From: Pirellulaceae bacterium
GTDB lineage: Bacteria > Planctomycetota > Planctomycetia > Pirellulales > Pirellulaceae
Reading direction: 5' to 3'
Length of the DNA: 64,000 nt
Assembly: GCA_016784735.1 (NCBI GenBank)
Contig: JADHUC010000001.1
Span: 160,005 to 224,004 of the forward strand
The notes beneath the pieces are model-generated. The model did no database searches, was not told where the DNA came from, and saw nothing but the letters and a program-made list of their open reading frames with translations. The translations under genes and the position numbers were made by a program. Positions 36,905-45,215 of the stretch are shown here, piece after piece (position 1 is the stretch's first letter; every line of letters starts with the position of its first letter).

Positions 36905-37977
36905 TTGTTATCCGCCTCTCCACGGTTACCCAACTGGCCGTCGCGTTGAAACTGCTGCCAGTGGGCGGCGTACGCGGCATTGATGAGCCAGGAGGCGACG
37001 GTCTTTTCCTCAGTGAAACTGGTGAACGGGGCGGTAGGGAGAGTCTGATAGCCGCCTTCTTCCACGTCCCAGTTCCTCCCCAAGTGACCTTGCTTCTGCT
37101 GCAATGTCAGGAGCGTCACGGGGCCTTTCCGCGGGTCGCAGTCGGCCGGCACGCGCGCGGCCCACGAGTGACGTAGAAAAGAAAACACCAGCGGCCAGCT
37201 CTTCTTACCCGGCCCGTGACCCGTGCCAGGTTCGACGACGAAATGCCACAGAGCGCCGTGGTCTTTGCGCATCGTCTCGACGACTGCCATGTTTTCCTGC
37301 TGAGACGGCCTGGCGAAGAAAGGATCGTCCTCGCCAAACATGATCATGCCCGGCACGTGGGCGGCCCCCGGCTGGTGGACTTGGGCCGTGGTCCCTGGTC
37401 GCATGGAAACCCAGGCCCAGACGCGCGCGCCCTCAGTGGCGGGGAAGATGGCGGAGAAGCCGGTTCCGTTGGAGTGACCGTAGAGGAACAACGGCGCATG
37501 CTGGAGTTCCGGATGCTGTGACTTCTGTCCGAAGGCTTTCAGCCGGTCGCAGAGCAGGCTCTTCGGCCAGAAACCACGCTGCATCGGGTTACCGATGAAC
37601 TTGAACATCGCCAGACCAAGATCGCTCGCGATTTTTCTCAGCTTGGGATGCCTGTAGAGCGTCTGACCACTGCCGTGGCCGGACATGACCACCACGCCTT
37701 TGACATACTCGATGCCGTCAGGCACCCAGAGGTCGAAGGTGCAGTCTTCCTTCTTGCCTTCGCCCTTCTGCTGAACGGCCCGCTGCCATTGGGCGTCATC
37801 GAGCTGCCAATCCCACGTCTTCTGGTTCCGCGGTTGGGTGTTGGTTCGCACCCAGCCGATGCTGTGGCTCGTCGGAAGCTGGATGGTCTCCGAAAGTTCG
37901 AGATCCGCGGCCTGGGAGGCGACCGTTGATGCCACCAAAAAGCCGGCTAGGAGAAATAGGGCGGAGAGATGTTTCAT
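36901..37977 (-). CDS. secreted alpha/beta hydrolase
   Basis: The 358-residue protein has a signal peptide (MKHLSALFLLAGFLVASTVA). The alpha/beta-hydrolase core shows VVVMSGHGSG (oxyanion region), the nucleophile elbow GHSNGTG, an acid-bearing FGEDDPFFA and the histidine segment GTGHGPG. About 60 further residues at the C-terminus carry QKQGHLGRNWDVEE. It looks intact, unlike its neighbours. Its stop overlaps the start of the next gene (ATGA). The substrate is unknown; esterase activity on plant- or algal-type polysaccharides is a reasonable guess from context only. Confidence 0.8.
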   Translation of the reverse strand: MKHLSALFLLAGFLVASTVASQAADLELSETIQLPTSHSIGWVRTNTQPRNQKTWDWQLDDAQWQRAVQQKGEGKKEDCTFDLWVPDGIEYVKGVVVMSGHGSGQTLYRHPKLRKIASDLGLAMFKFIGNPMQRGFWPKSLLCDRLKAFGQKSQHPELQHAPLFLYGHSNGTGFSAIFPATEGARVWAWVSMRPGTTAQVHQPGAAHVPGMIMFGEDDPFFARPSQQENMAVVETMRKDHGALWHFVVEPGTGHGPGKKSWPLVFSFLRHSWAARVPADCDPRKGPVTLLTLQQKQGHLGRNWDVEEGGYQTLPTAPFTSFTEEKTVASWLINAAYAAHWQQFQRDGQLGNRGEADNK

Positions 37978-37993
37978 CGGGTGGAGTTCCTTT

Positions 37994-38179
37994 TCACTGC
38001 AGCTTGGCTGGGGCTTTGAGCTTGTCGATCAGGTAGTTCGATGTCATCGCGTGTTTCACATCGGGTGCACCCGGATAGACGAAGTCGCAGGCAACACCGA
38101 CGCTGGCGCATTTTTCCAACAGCTTCACGCCGAAGTTCGACGTGTGCGTCGGATCTCTCTGATTCTGGCTTCTGTTCAA
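37994..38179 (-). pseudogene. C-terminal fragment of an alpha/beta hydrolase
   Basis: The translation NFGVKLLEKCASVGVACDF, then YPGAPDVKHAM and a final helix, matches the last segments of an esterase-type hydrolase. The nucleophile half is missing. It lies 17 bases before the intact hydrolase gene on the same strand, so it was probably the first gene of that operon before truncation. Confidence 0.45.
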
Positions 38180-38377
38180 ATCAATTGAATAACGATACCA
38201 TCCACAAACTCCTTTCGCGATCCGACACGCCTGGGCATCTGGCCGAGTGCTGCAAAATGCTTGTGTCGCTGTGCCGTACGCAGGCCCGCACTTATCTGGC
38301 GCCGCTCGACACTACAACGCGTACACGGAGAAACTACCGTTCAATGCTGGGCAAGAATGGGCGATCACATCAAATTC

Positions 38378-38896
38378 ATGAAACGCACTCTCACCATCCT
38401 CACGGCTCTGCTGCCCGCAGTAACGTCCGCGAGTTCCGCGGAGAAGCCGAACATCGTTCTGATTTTCGCCGATGACCTGGGTTACGGGGATGTGGGTTGC
38501 TACTACACGGCAGGTTGTTCGACCAATCAACAGCCCTATTGTTTCATCGAAAATGGCCTGATGCTCAACATGGAACGGGCCACCTACCGCAAACCGGCAG
38601 GAAGTTGGCGCAGTGGGATGGCGGCTCCGGATTGGGTGAACGAGACCGTCGATGTGCGTTTCACGGAGCGGGCAGTGAGTTTCATTAAGGCACATCACGA
38701 GTCGTCGTCCGAGATGCCATTCTTTCTCTACTTGCCGCTGTCCTCGCCGCATTCGCCGCATGTGACGGCGGACTTCGCCCTGGGCAAATCACAGGCTGGT
38801 GTCAGGGGGGACATGGTCTGGCTGGTGGACTGGGCGCTGGGTCAGGTGGATGCTGTGCTGAAGGAGATGGGTATGACGGAGAATGTCGATAATTAA
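38378..38896 (+). pseudogene. sulfatase deleted for its catalytic region
   Basis: ATG 38378 (MKRTLTILTALLPAVTSASS) gives 172 residues; arylsulfatases are usually 450-550. The opening NIVLIFADDLGYGDVGCY (metal-binding DD) is followed at once by sequence from the middle of the family (QQPYCFIEN). The C-x-P-S-R site that becomes formylglycine is therefore absent. The part FFLYLPLSSPHSPHVTADFA and a late helix (ALVDW-like, VWLVDWALGQVDAVL) follow. It then stops before the TSDNG block. It cannot be an active sulfatase. The next gene begins 10 bases later. Confidence 0.75.
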
Positions 38897-38905
38897 AAGA
38901 AAGGA

Positions 38906-40309
38906 ATGAAAATGAATCGGCGCAACTTCAGCAAGCTCGCGATGGCGGCATTGTTCGGCCAGGGATTAATGGGAGTTAACCGTGTTCATGGTGCCGCATC
39001 CACCAGTCAACTGGATCGCTTCGGTGGATGGACAGGCAAGAAATTCGAAGCTACTGGCTTCTTCCGCACGGAGCACGACGGCCAGCGCTGGTGGTTCGTC
39101 ACGCCCGAAGGCAACGCCTTCATCAGCTTCGGCGTGAACCACTACCACGCGGGCTGGTGGGCTCAGGACTACAACCGCGACCATTGGGTGAAGGCCTTCG
39201 GCGCCAAACGGCCCTGGGACGCCGCTTGGCGCGACGGCTTTCGCGACGCGGCCCTGGCCGACCTGCGACGCCTCGGACTTAACACGCTCGGCATCCATAC
39301 CGACGCGCCGATGCTGACGGAGCCGCCTGGCAAGGCGCTCTTCCCTTACGTCGCGCGCTACGAGCCGCTCGTGCTGTCGCATTACCGCAAGCCGACGCCA
39401 GAGACCTATGCCGATGTCTTCTCGCCCGAGTACGAAGCGATCTGTGAGGCCGCCGCGCGAGAGATGGCCGAGCCCTACGCCAACGATCCCATGATTCTCG
39501 GCTACTGCATGGCCGATGTACCGCCCATGACCGACAGAGACGCCGAATGGCACAAGGGCACGACGTGGCCGCGGCGACTGCGCAACTTGGATGCCAACGC
39601 GCCCGGCAAGCAGGCCTACGTCGATACGATGCGCAAGCGCCACACCGACATCGCGGCCTTCAATGCCGTCTATACCACGGAGTTCGCGTCGTGGGACGCG
39701 TTGCTCGATGCCAAGGACTGGCGACCAAACGGCAGGCCCGCCAACTGGGCCGAACGCGACGACAACGCCGCCTTCCTGCTGCTCTGCGTGGACAAGTACT
39801 ACAGCGTCGCAAAGGACGCCCTGCGCCGCGTTGATCCAAATCACCTGTTATTGGGCGACAAGGTTAACGCCAACAGCGACGCCTTCGACACGATCGTGAG
39901 CGTTACCAGCCGTTATACCGATGTCGTCAACATCCAGCACTACGCGTCATGGGAGAAGCAGAAGGCCACCATGGACCGCTGGTCCGACAAGGTCGGAAAA
40001 CCCTTCCTGAATGGCGATTCAGCCTTTACCGTTCCAACCGAAACGATGCCCAACCCATACGGCCCGCACGCGAAGGACCAGGCCGAGCGTGCCAAGTGGA
40101 CGCGCGAGTTCATGGAGAAGGCAACCGCACGGCCCGATTTCGTCGGCTGGCATATGTGTGGCATGATCGATACTTCCAAGGAGATGCGCGGCAAGGAAAA
40201 GCACCAACACCAGGGCCTGATGACGACGCACGGCGAGTTCTACCCGGAAATGGAACAGGCCGTACGTCACGTCTCCTCCCGACTCTACGACATCGCCTTA
40301 GGGAAGTAG
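38906..40309 (+). CDS. agarase-like glycoside hydrolase (TIM-barrel), Tat-exported
   Basis: The 467-residue protein starts with a Tat signal (MNRRNFSKLAMAALFGQGLM; two ATGs are possible, at 38906 and 38912) and an AAAGGA site. Landmarks such as FFRTEHDGQRWWFVTPEGNA, FISFGVNHYHAGWW, LGLNTLGIHTD and MILGYCMADVPPMT are those of beta-agarase-type clan-A hydrolases in planctomycetes. KPFLNGDSAF and FVGWHMCGMID occupy the later barrel strands. The acid/base position near ADVPPM lacks an obvious Glu, so activity should not be assumed. It follows the sulfatase relic directly, fitting a sulfated-galactan theme. Confidence 0.65.
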   Translation: MKMNRRNFSKLAMAALFGQGLMGVNRVHGAASTSQLDRFGGWTGKKFEATGFFRTEHDGQRWWFVTPEGNAFISFGVNHYHAGWWAQDYNRDHWVKAFGAKRPWDAAWRDGFRDAALADLRRLGLNTLGIHTDAPMLTEPPGKALFPYVARYEPLVLSHYRKPTPETYADVFSPEYEAICEAAAREMAEPYANDPMILGYCMADVPPMTDRDAEWHKGTTWPRRLRNLDANAPGKQAYVDTMRKRHTDIAAFNAVYTTEFASWDALLDAKDWRPNGRPANWAERDDNAAFLLLCVDKYYSVAKDALRRVDPNHLLLGDKVNANSDAFDTIVSVTSRYTDVVNIQHYASWEKQKATMDRWSDKVGKPFLNGDSAFTVPTETMPNPYGPHAKDQAERAKWTREFMEKATARPDFVGWHMCGMIDTSKEMRGKEKHQHQGLMTTHGEFYPEMEQAVRHVSSRLYDIALGK

Positions 40310-40476
40310 ACGGCGGGAGGACGACCGAACACGGTCTCCATGAAACTAAAGAGTTTCCAGGGGACTCGGCTCTCCGGTGGTTCTGCCGCAGACCAGCTTC
40401 TTGCGCAGGGAGGCTTGTTATGTTCGAGTTCTTCGTTTTCACTGGCGGTAATCTCAAATTCGCTGAAAGGGTCTCT

Positions 40477-42231
40477 ATGTGCCGCATCTTGTCAATCGGT
40501 TGTTTCCTGTTACTCGCCATCTGCAGTTATCTGCCTGTCTCTGCGCAGGAGAAGATCAGTCACCCGACTCCGCCGGAAGCCGTTCGCCAGGATGGCGTAC
40601 CGCGAGGAGAGCTGATTCAGGGGACGTTTCGCGACAGCCAAATCTTCCCCGGCACGGAACGAGATTACTGGGTCTATCTTCCTGAACAGCTCGCCGCCGA
40701 CAAGCCGGCCCCGTTGATGGTATTCCAAGATGGCAAGGCCTATTGCAACGCCAACTGGGGATCGCGGGCTCATATCGTCTTCGACCACCTCATTCACGAG
40801 GGAGCGATGCCACCCACCGTCGGATTGTTCATCAATCCGGGTGTTGTTCCGTCTGCGCATGATCAGGCGCTGCCGCGAAATAATCGTTCTTTCGAGTACG
40901 ACGACGTGAGCGACCGATACGCGCGGTTTCTGATCGAGGAAATGATCCCGTTCGTCGAGTCCACTCACGGCGTGAAGATCAGCGAGGATGCCAACGACCG
41001 GGGGATTTGCGGTGCTAGTTCAGGCGGAATCTGTGCCTTCGTCGCGGCGTGGAATCGGCCGGACGCGTTTCGGCGAGTGTATTCCATGATTGGAACTTAC
41101 GTTGGACTTCGGGGCGGTGACGAACTGGCCACGTTGGTGCGGAAGACAGAACCGAAGCCGCTGCGCGTCTTCTTGCAGGATGGTGACCAGGATCTGAATA
41201 TCTACTGCGGTGACTGGTGGATGGCCAACCAGACGATGAGCCGGGCGCTGCAATGGGCCGGTTACGACGTGGAACACGTATGGGGCAAAGACGGCCACAG
41301 CCACGAACACGGCGCAGCGATCTTTCCCCAGGCCATGCGATGGTTGTGGAAGGACTATCCGCAACCGGTCCGTACTCACCTGGACCGCTCGTCGAGCAAA
41401 GCGCGCGAAATGTTGGTCGACGGAGCGGGCTGGGAGCTGATTGGCGACGGGTATCAGTGGGCGGAGGGACTGGCTGTGACGCCAGACGGCACTTTGTATT
41501 TCAGCGATGTCCCGGCGGCCAAGATCTACCGGGTCCGCCCCGGATGTGAGCCGGAGGTGTTCGTTCAGGATTCGGGCAAGGCCAATGGGCTGGCTCTCGG
41601 TCCGGACGGTCGTTTGTACGGAGCCTGCAGTGGCATCAAAAAGATAATCGCCTGGGATCTGAAGACGGCGGAGGCCGAGGTCATCGCCGAGGGCTTCGCC
41701 AGCAATGACCTGGTCGCGCTGCACAACGGCAACATCTACGTGACCGATCCGCGAGGCAAGCAGATCTGGTTGATCGACTCGACCACGCATCAAGCGACAG
41801 CGGTAGACAAATTCGACGGATGCAACGGCATCACGGTCAGCCCGGACCAAAGCCTGTTGTATGTGGCCCACTTTCCCGATCGTTTCATTTACAGTTACCG
41901 GATCGGCGACGATGGACAGTTAGCCTACAAACAGCCCTACTTCCATCTGCACCTTCCACCGATCGGTACCGAGAGTCATGCCGACGGGATGTGTACCAGT
42001 GCCGAGGGCTGGTTACTGAGCGCGACGGAATGCGGCATCCAAATCTGCGACCAAGCGGGCCGGGTCAACCTGATTCTGCCAAAGCCCGGCCAGGGGCGAC
42101 GCGTGTGTTACGTGCGGCTGCACGAAAACACCCTGTACGCCGCCACGGCCGACGCAGTCTGGAAACGCCCGGTCCAAGTGATCGCCGCTAAGCCGTACCA
42201 GCCGCCGGTAATCCCGCCCAAAGCGAGGTAG
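40477..42231 (+). CDS. secreted fusion of an esterase (enterochelin-esterase-like) and an SMP-30/gluconolactonase propeller
   Basis: The start at 40477 (MCRILSIGCFLLLAICSYLP) is set by GAAAGGG about 6 bases upstream and by the signal peptide; the product has 584 residues. Residues about 40-300 are a PF00756-type esterase: the nucleophile elbow G179-A-S-S-G (S181), an acid in VFLQDGDQDL and a histidine in DGHSHEHG. From about 325 (WELIGDGYQWAEGLAVTPDG) to the end is an SMP-30/gluconolactonase six-bladed propeller (LYFSDVPAAKIYRV, NGITVSPDQSLLYVAH). Linked, the two could release acyl groups and open lactones on sugar acids. Substrates are unknown. Confidence 0.82.
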   Translation: MCRILSIGCFLLLAICSYLPVSAQEKISHPTPPEAVRQDGVPRGELIQGTFRDSQIFPGTERDYWVYLPEQLAADKPAPLMVFQDGKAYCNANWGSRAHIVFDHLIHEGAMPPTVGLFINPGVVPSAHDQALPRNNRSFEYDDVSDRYARFLIEEMIPFVESTHGVKISEDANDRGICGASSGGICAFVAAWNRPDAFRRVYSMIGTYVGLRGGDELATLVRKTEPKPLRVFLQDGDQDLNIYCGDWWMANQTMSRALQWAGYDVEHVWGKDGHSHEHGAAIFPQAMRWLWKDYPQPVRTHLDRSSSKAREMLVDGAGWELIGDGYQWAEGLAVTPDGTLYFSDVPAAKIYRVRPGCEPEVFVQDSGKANGLALGPDGRLYGACSGIKKIIAWDLKTAEAEVIAEGFASNDLVALHNGNIYVTDPRGKQIWLIDSTTHQATAVDKFDGCNGITVSPDQSLLYVAHFPDRFIYSYRIGDDGQLAYKQPYFHLHLPPIGTESHADGMCTSAEGWLLSATECGIQICDQAGRVNLILPKPGQGRRVCYVRLHENTLYAATADAVWKRPVQVIAAKPYQPPVIPPKAR

Positions 42232-42958
42232 TAGACGAAACGCGGCTGGCTGCCGGACGACGGCCACACCCGAATTTCCATGCCCCGGAATGGCATGTTC
42301 GTCTTTGAGCAGAGCAAGTGGTGATGAACCGGGCAATCATGTGTGGGGACTGGATAGGTTGCCAACAGGGAGGGCGACCCTTCTCCAGCGACCAAACGTG
42401 TTGATCATCAAGTAACCATTCTCATCGAAGGACAACGCGTCACGGTGAGTTCCAGTCCCGCACCGACTTACGCAAGTTGGGAACTTGCACTTACCTGCTT
42501 GGGTCCGACACAGGCGACCTTCGAGTAGTCGATTATTTCAGATGTGTGTCGGACCTCTGAAGTTCTTGAGCAATCAAGAATCTCAAGGGCGTGCGCCGCC
42601 GACCCTGGTTTGCACGGTGCCGTTTTCTGCAGAGGTGCTGCTCACCTCGGCGCGCAACGGCTATATTCTCGACTGCGGCGGACATGCAACCGCTGCAAGT
42701 TTGAGTGGCGGCGAAATGCGGTCGATGTGTCACGCCGCCGCTCGATACTCTGAACGAGTAGTATGCGGCGTCCCCAATTGGCTGCCGGCGCGTTAGACTA
42801 CACATCTTCTGCTTACTTGGTGGAATCCCTTCTGAAGGCGAACATCCAGTGCAGTTTTTGTGCTGCAAGGGGCATTTGAACGTCTGCACTTATTGACTCT
42901 TTGAGCGTTCCGAGCAGGTGGCAGGGTTAATCTCCACGCTAACAAAGGAGTTGGAATC
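42232..42958. other. non-coding region carrying dispersed repeats
   Basis: No gene is seen. It contains a perfect 7-3-7 hairpin at 42472-42488 (GCAAGTT/AACTTGC), the 19-base sequence at 42493-42511 shared in inverse with 345-363, and a larger diverged repeat copy at 42547-42740. Confidence 0.5.
42547..42740 (+). repeat. diverged dispersed repeat, copy C
   Basis: Two blocks of this copy (42617-42653 and 42717-42740) recur in inverse order and orientation at 43480-43518 and 43392-43411. Its first 55 bases, beginning GTGTCGGAC, recur in direct orientation at 43685-43740. It contains an imperfect hairpin closed by ACGCCGC/GCGGCGT near 42732-42771. Confidence 0.5.
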
Positions 42959-43348
42959 GTGAATATGCGAGCAAATTTCGAAAGTCTGACGACATTGATG
43001 CGGTCGGGTGACAACGAAGAGTGCTGGCAGAAATACTATTCCGAGGACGTGGTAAGGAGGTACACCAATGTAAAGCCGTGGGTGGGCCGGGAAACATGCC
43101 GCCAGCGGGTCCAAGAGTTCCTCGACGGCCTCACATCAACGCCGCGAGTTGAATGGAAGACTGTGGCGTTCGATGACGACAATCAGGTAAGCATCTTCGA
43201 AATCTACCACGAGTTCAGCCACAAGGCGTACGGCGATATTCGCCAGACAGAGGTCCACGTCCAGCGATGGCGTGACGGCAAGATTTACGACGAATCCATT
43301 TATCTGATGCCGCTCAACGAAGAAGCTGATTCCGAGGCTTGCTCGTAA
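42959..43348 (+). CDS. SnoaL/NTF2-like small protein
   Basis: The GTG at 42959 is preferred because AAAGGAG lies 8 bases upstream; the internal ATG at 42965 would be too far away. The 129-residue protein has the SnoaL/NTF2 pattern: an N-terminal helix pair (CWQKYYSEDVVRRYTN), W-x-G-R-E-T before the second helix, and four long strands (VEWKTVAFDDDNQVSIFEIY, EVHVQRWRDGKIYDESIYL). Such cone-shaped proteins are isomerases, hydrolases or binding proteins of small ligands. It has no signal peptide and no operon partner. It is flanked on both sides by inverted copies of a diverged repeat. Confidence 0.75.
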   Translation: MNMRANFESLTTLMRSGDNEECWQKYYSEDVVRRYTNVKPWVGRETCRQRVQEFLDGLTSTPRVEWKTVAFDDDNQVSIFEIYHEFSHKAYGDIRQTEVHVQRWRDGKIYDESIYLMPLNEEADSEACS

Positions 43349-43391
43349 AGAACGGCGTCACAGAAGTGAGTCAACCGCACGATGCTTAAGT

Positions 43392-43518
43392 GCGGCGGGC
43401 ACATCGACCGTCCTCAATTCGAGAAGCTCCAATCTGCACGAGGTTGGACAAACCGACGCGACCTGGAGGTTGCGCATAGGCGCCGAGGTGCGATTCACCT
43501 CAGCAGGAAACGGCGTGC
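43392..43518 (-). repeat. diverged dispersed repeat, inverted copy D
   Basis: The reverse complement matches copy C in two blocks: GCCGTTT-CTGC-GAGGTG...CACCTCGGCGC, and GGTCGATGTG plus CGCCGC. The spacing between the blocks is similar (about 65-70 bases here). The adjoining 43567-43589 segment matches 5021-5043. Confidence 0.5.
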
Positions 43519-43684
43519 CGCTCGCGCTAAGAACGCCCTCACCTTCGTCTCGGACCGCTCTTCGCCAACTGACGTAGGTCACATCGACCTCTGAAGCAAG
43601 CCGGAATCCGAAGGTATCGGAATGACGACGCCAAGAGTTGCCATGCGGCATTGGCGCTAAATCAGAACGATTCGTGCGGCAGGG

Positions 43685-43760
43685 GTGTCGGACTCTGCAG
43701 TTGTTGCGTAATCAGGGTTTTCGGCGGTGCGCCACCGCCGCGCGCGACGGGAAGGAAAAA
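43685..43760 (+). repeat. diverged dispersed repeat, partial copy E with GC hairpin
   Basis: It begins GTGTCGGAC like copy C and stays similar for about 55 bases, then contains a strong hairpin, CGGCGGTG-CGC-CACCGCCG, around 43722-43740. The rest of the gap from 43349 to 44150 holds no gene. Confidence 0.4.
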
Positions 43761-44150
43761 TGCCTTCATTGAAGTGGACCTCAGCGTACTGAAACGACGG
43801 GTAATTCTTGGACTCGGTGCTCGATCTTCGCGCGAAGCCAAGCGAAGCCTGCTGGGCTTCACGCAATCGCCTGCTGCTGAATTGGGCTACAGGTCGGTCG
43901 GGGTCACGGTAACTCTTTGCAGTGAAACTGGTTACGGATCCTGCTTTGTCCTTTTGGGGATATCCTCTGAATCACACGCGGCGAGAGATATTGTATTCTC
44001 TCAAGAATCTTCGGCAGGTTTTGTTGGATCGGTGAATAGGTAGATGTATGTCGAATTCCGCCGATGAAACGCCGAACGTATCCGATCGTGACTTCATGCG
44101 ACTGTTTGTGAAGTACGAGCCCGCTCTGCGGGCGTAACGCCTTCACCCCT

Positions 44151-44570
44151 GTGAACGCGGTGTACGCTCAGGAGCCCGGCATGGAGGTATCTGTCGAGGT
44201 CGACTGGATGGCCGAAGTGTTAAGAGGCGGGATGACTTCGGTGGCGCTCGTGATCTTGCTCATGGCCGGTATCATTCTTACCGTGGAACGACTACTTGGC
44301 TTACGCCGCAGGTTTGTCTCGCCGGTAGGCCTGCCCGACACGGTTGCCCCCCTGTGGCACCAGAACGAATTCACGAGCATTTTTGACGCCTGTGAGAAGC
44401 AACCCAGCACTCTCGGCCGGATGATCGAGTTCCCGGTCCATCACCGGGAAGCCGATCCCGGGTCGTTGATTGCCGGGGCGCAGGACGTCGCGGCCCGGGA
44501 GATGAAGAAGCAGAGTCAGAAAACCTACTCGGTCGCGGTGGTCGCGGCATTGGCACCGCTCCTCGGATTC
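44151..44570 (+). pseudogene. MotA/TolQ/ExbB proton-channel protein, truncated
   Basis: GTG 44151 begins a protein with a membrane segment at about 30-48 (VALVILLMAGIILTVERLLG), a cytoplasmic loop (AREMKKQSQKTY) and the start of the conserved second segment (VAALAPLLGFL). Normal family members continue with LGTVxGM and a third membrane helix. Here the sequence switches at about 44571 to an unrelated fragment, so the channel-forming helices are incomplete. No ExbD/TolR partner is present. Confidence 0.6.
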
Positions 44571-44732
44571 CTGTTGATCGAGCGCTGGACAATTGCAGCA
44601 GAGAACTTCCAAGCCTCCCTCGAAGCGGGTAGAGTCTTTCGCGAGCAGAAGCAGTTCAACTCCGCCTTACGCGAGCTAGACGTTGCACGATCCCAGGCCG
44701 CAAACGACACCGAACGCGGTTTGGCTAGCACA
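44571..44732 (+). pseudogene. internal fragment of a TPR-like helical protein
   Basis: The frame stays open after the ExbB part and reads ERWTIAAENFQASLEAGR, then EQKQFNSALRELDVARSQA, which looks like tetratricopeptide-type helices. It ends at a further junction near 44733, where sequence coding on the other strand begins. The family is uncertain. Confidence 0.35.
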
Positions 44733-45215
44733 GGCTTCTTGTACCGCTTTGTTCTCGCACGCACCGATTCGACGATCATCCGGTCAAGCTGACCCCGGTA
44801 TTTGCGATGGTTGGCGTACGGATGTACCTGGACCAGATCAATTGCATCATCGGAGTAGACGCTAGGCCACTCTTGGATGCCAGAAAACGAAACCGTGATT
44901 GGGCGGCCTGCCGGATCCATCTTCCGGACCGCACTGGACGCCCGCTGCACGAATTCCAATCCCTCCTCCTCTGTTGCCCCGGTCGCAAGGTCCAGCTCGG
45001 AAAAAAGCTCCCAGGCGACGATATTCGGTCGATTCCTCCACCGACGCACCATCTGAGCGAGCCATTCGAGCCAAAGTTGCTGGCATCGCGTTTCCGCGAA
45101 CAGTTCCGACGGGCTCTTGGCCGGCCCGCCAAGCTCTGCGTTGTACATGTCGCGATCCCAGTAATGCCAGGGCTTACCGTCGCTGCCGTCGTTCCATTGT
45201 CCCCACGCTCCCGGC
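44733..45215 (-). pseudogene. GH5-like (clan GH-A) glycosidase fragment
   Basis: The minus-strand frame reads WGQWNDGSDGKPWHYWDRD, MYNAELGGP, RWRNRPNIVAWELFSELDL (acid/base region of a GH5-type barrel, with Glu in the FSEL position), VQHPYAN-like VQVHPYANHR and a helix. The N-terminal part is replaced near 45215 by the end of a GH2 gene in another frame. The nucleophile end is cut near 44733 by the TPR-like fragment. It is a relic bounded by two junctions. Confidence 0.6.

Noticed and set aside
42732..42798. Integron attC site (GTTAGAC at 42792-42798 next to a hairpin, before a single small gene)
   Set aside because: No matching RYYYAAC partner was found at the expected distance, only one cassette-like gene is present and no integrase is seen.
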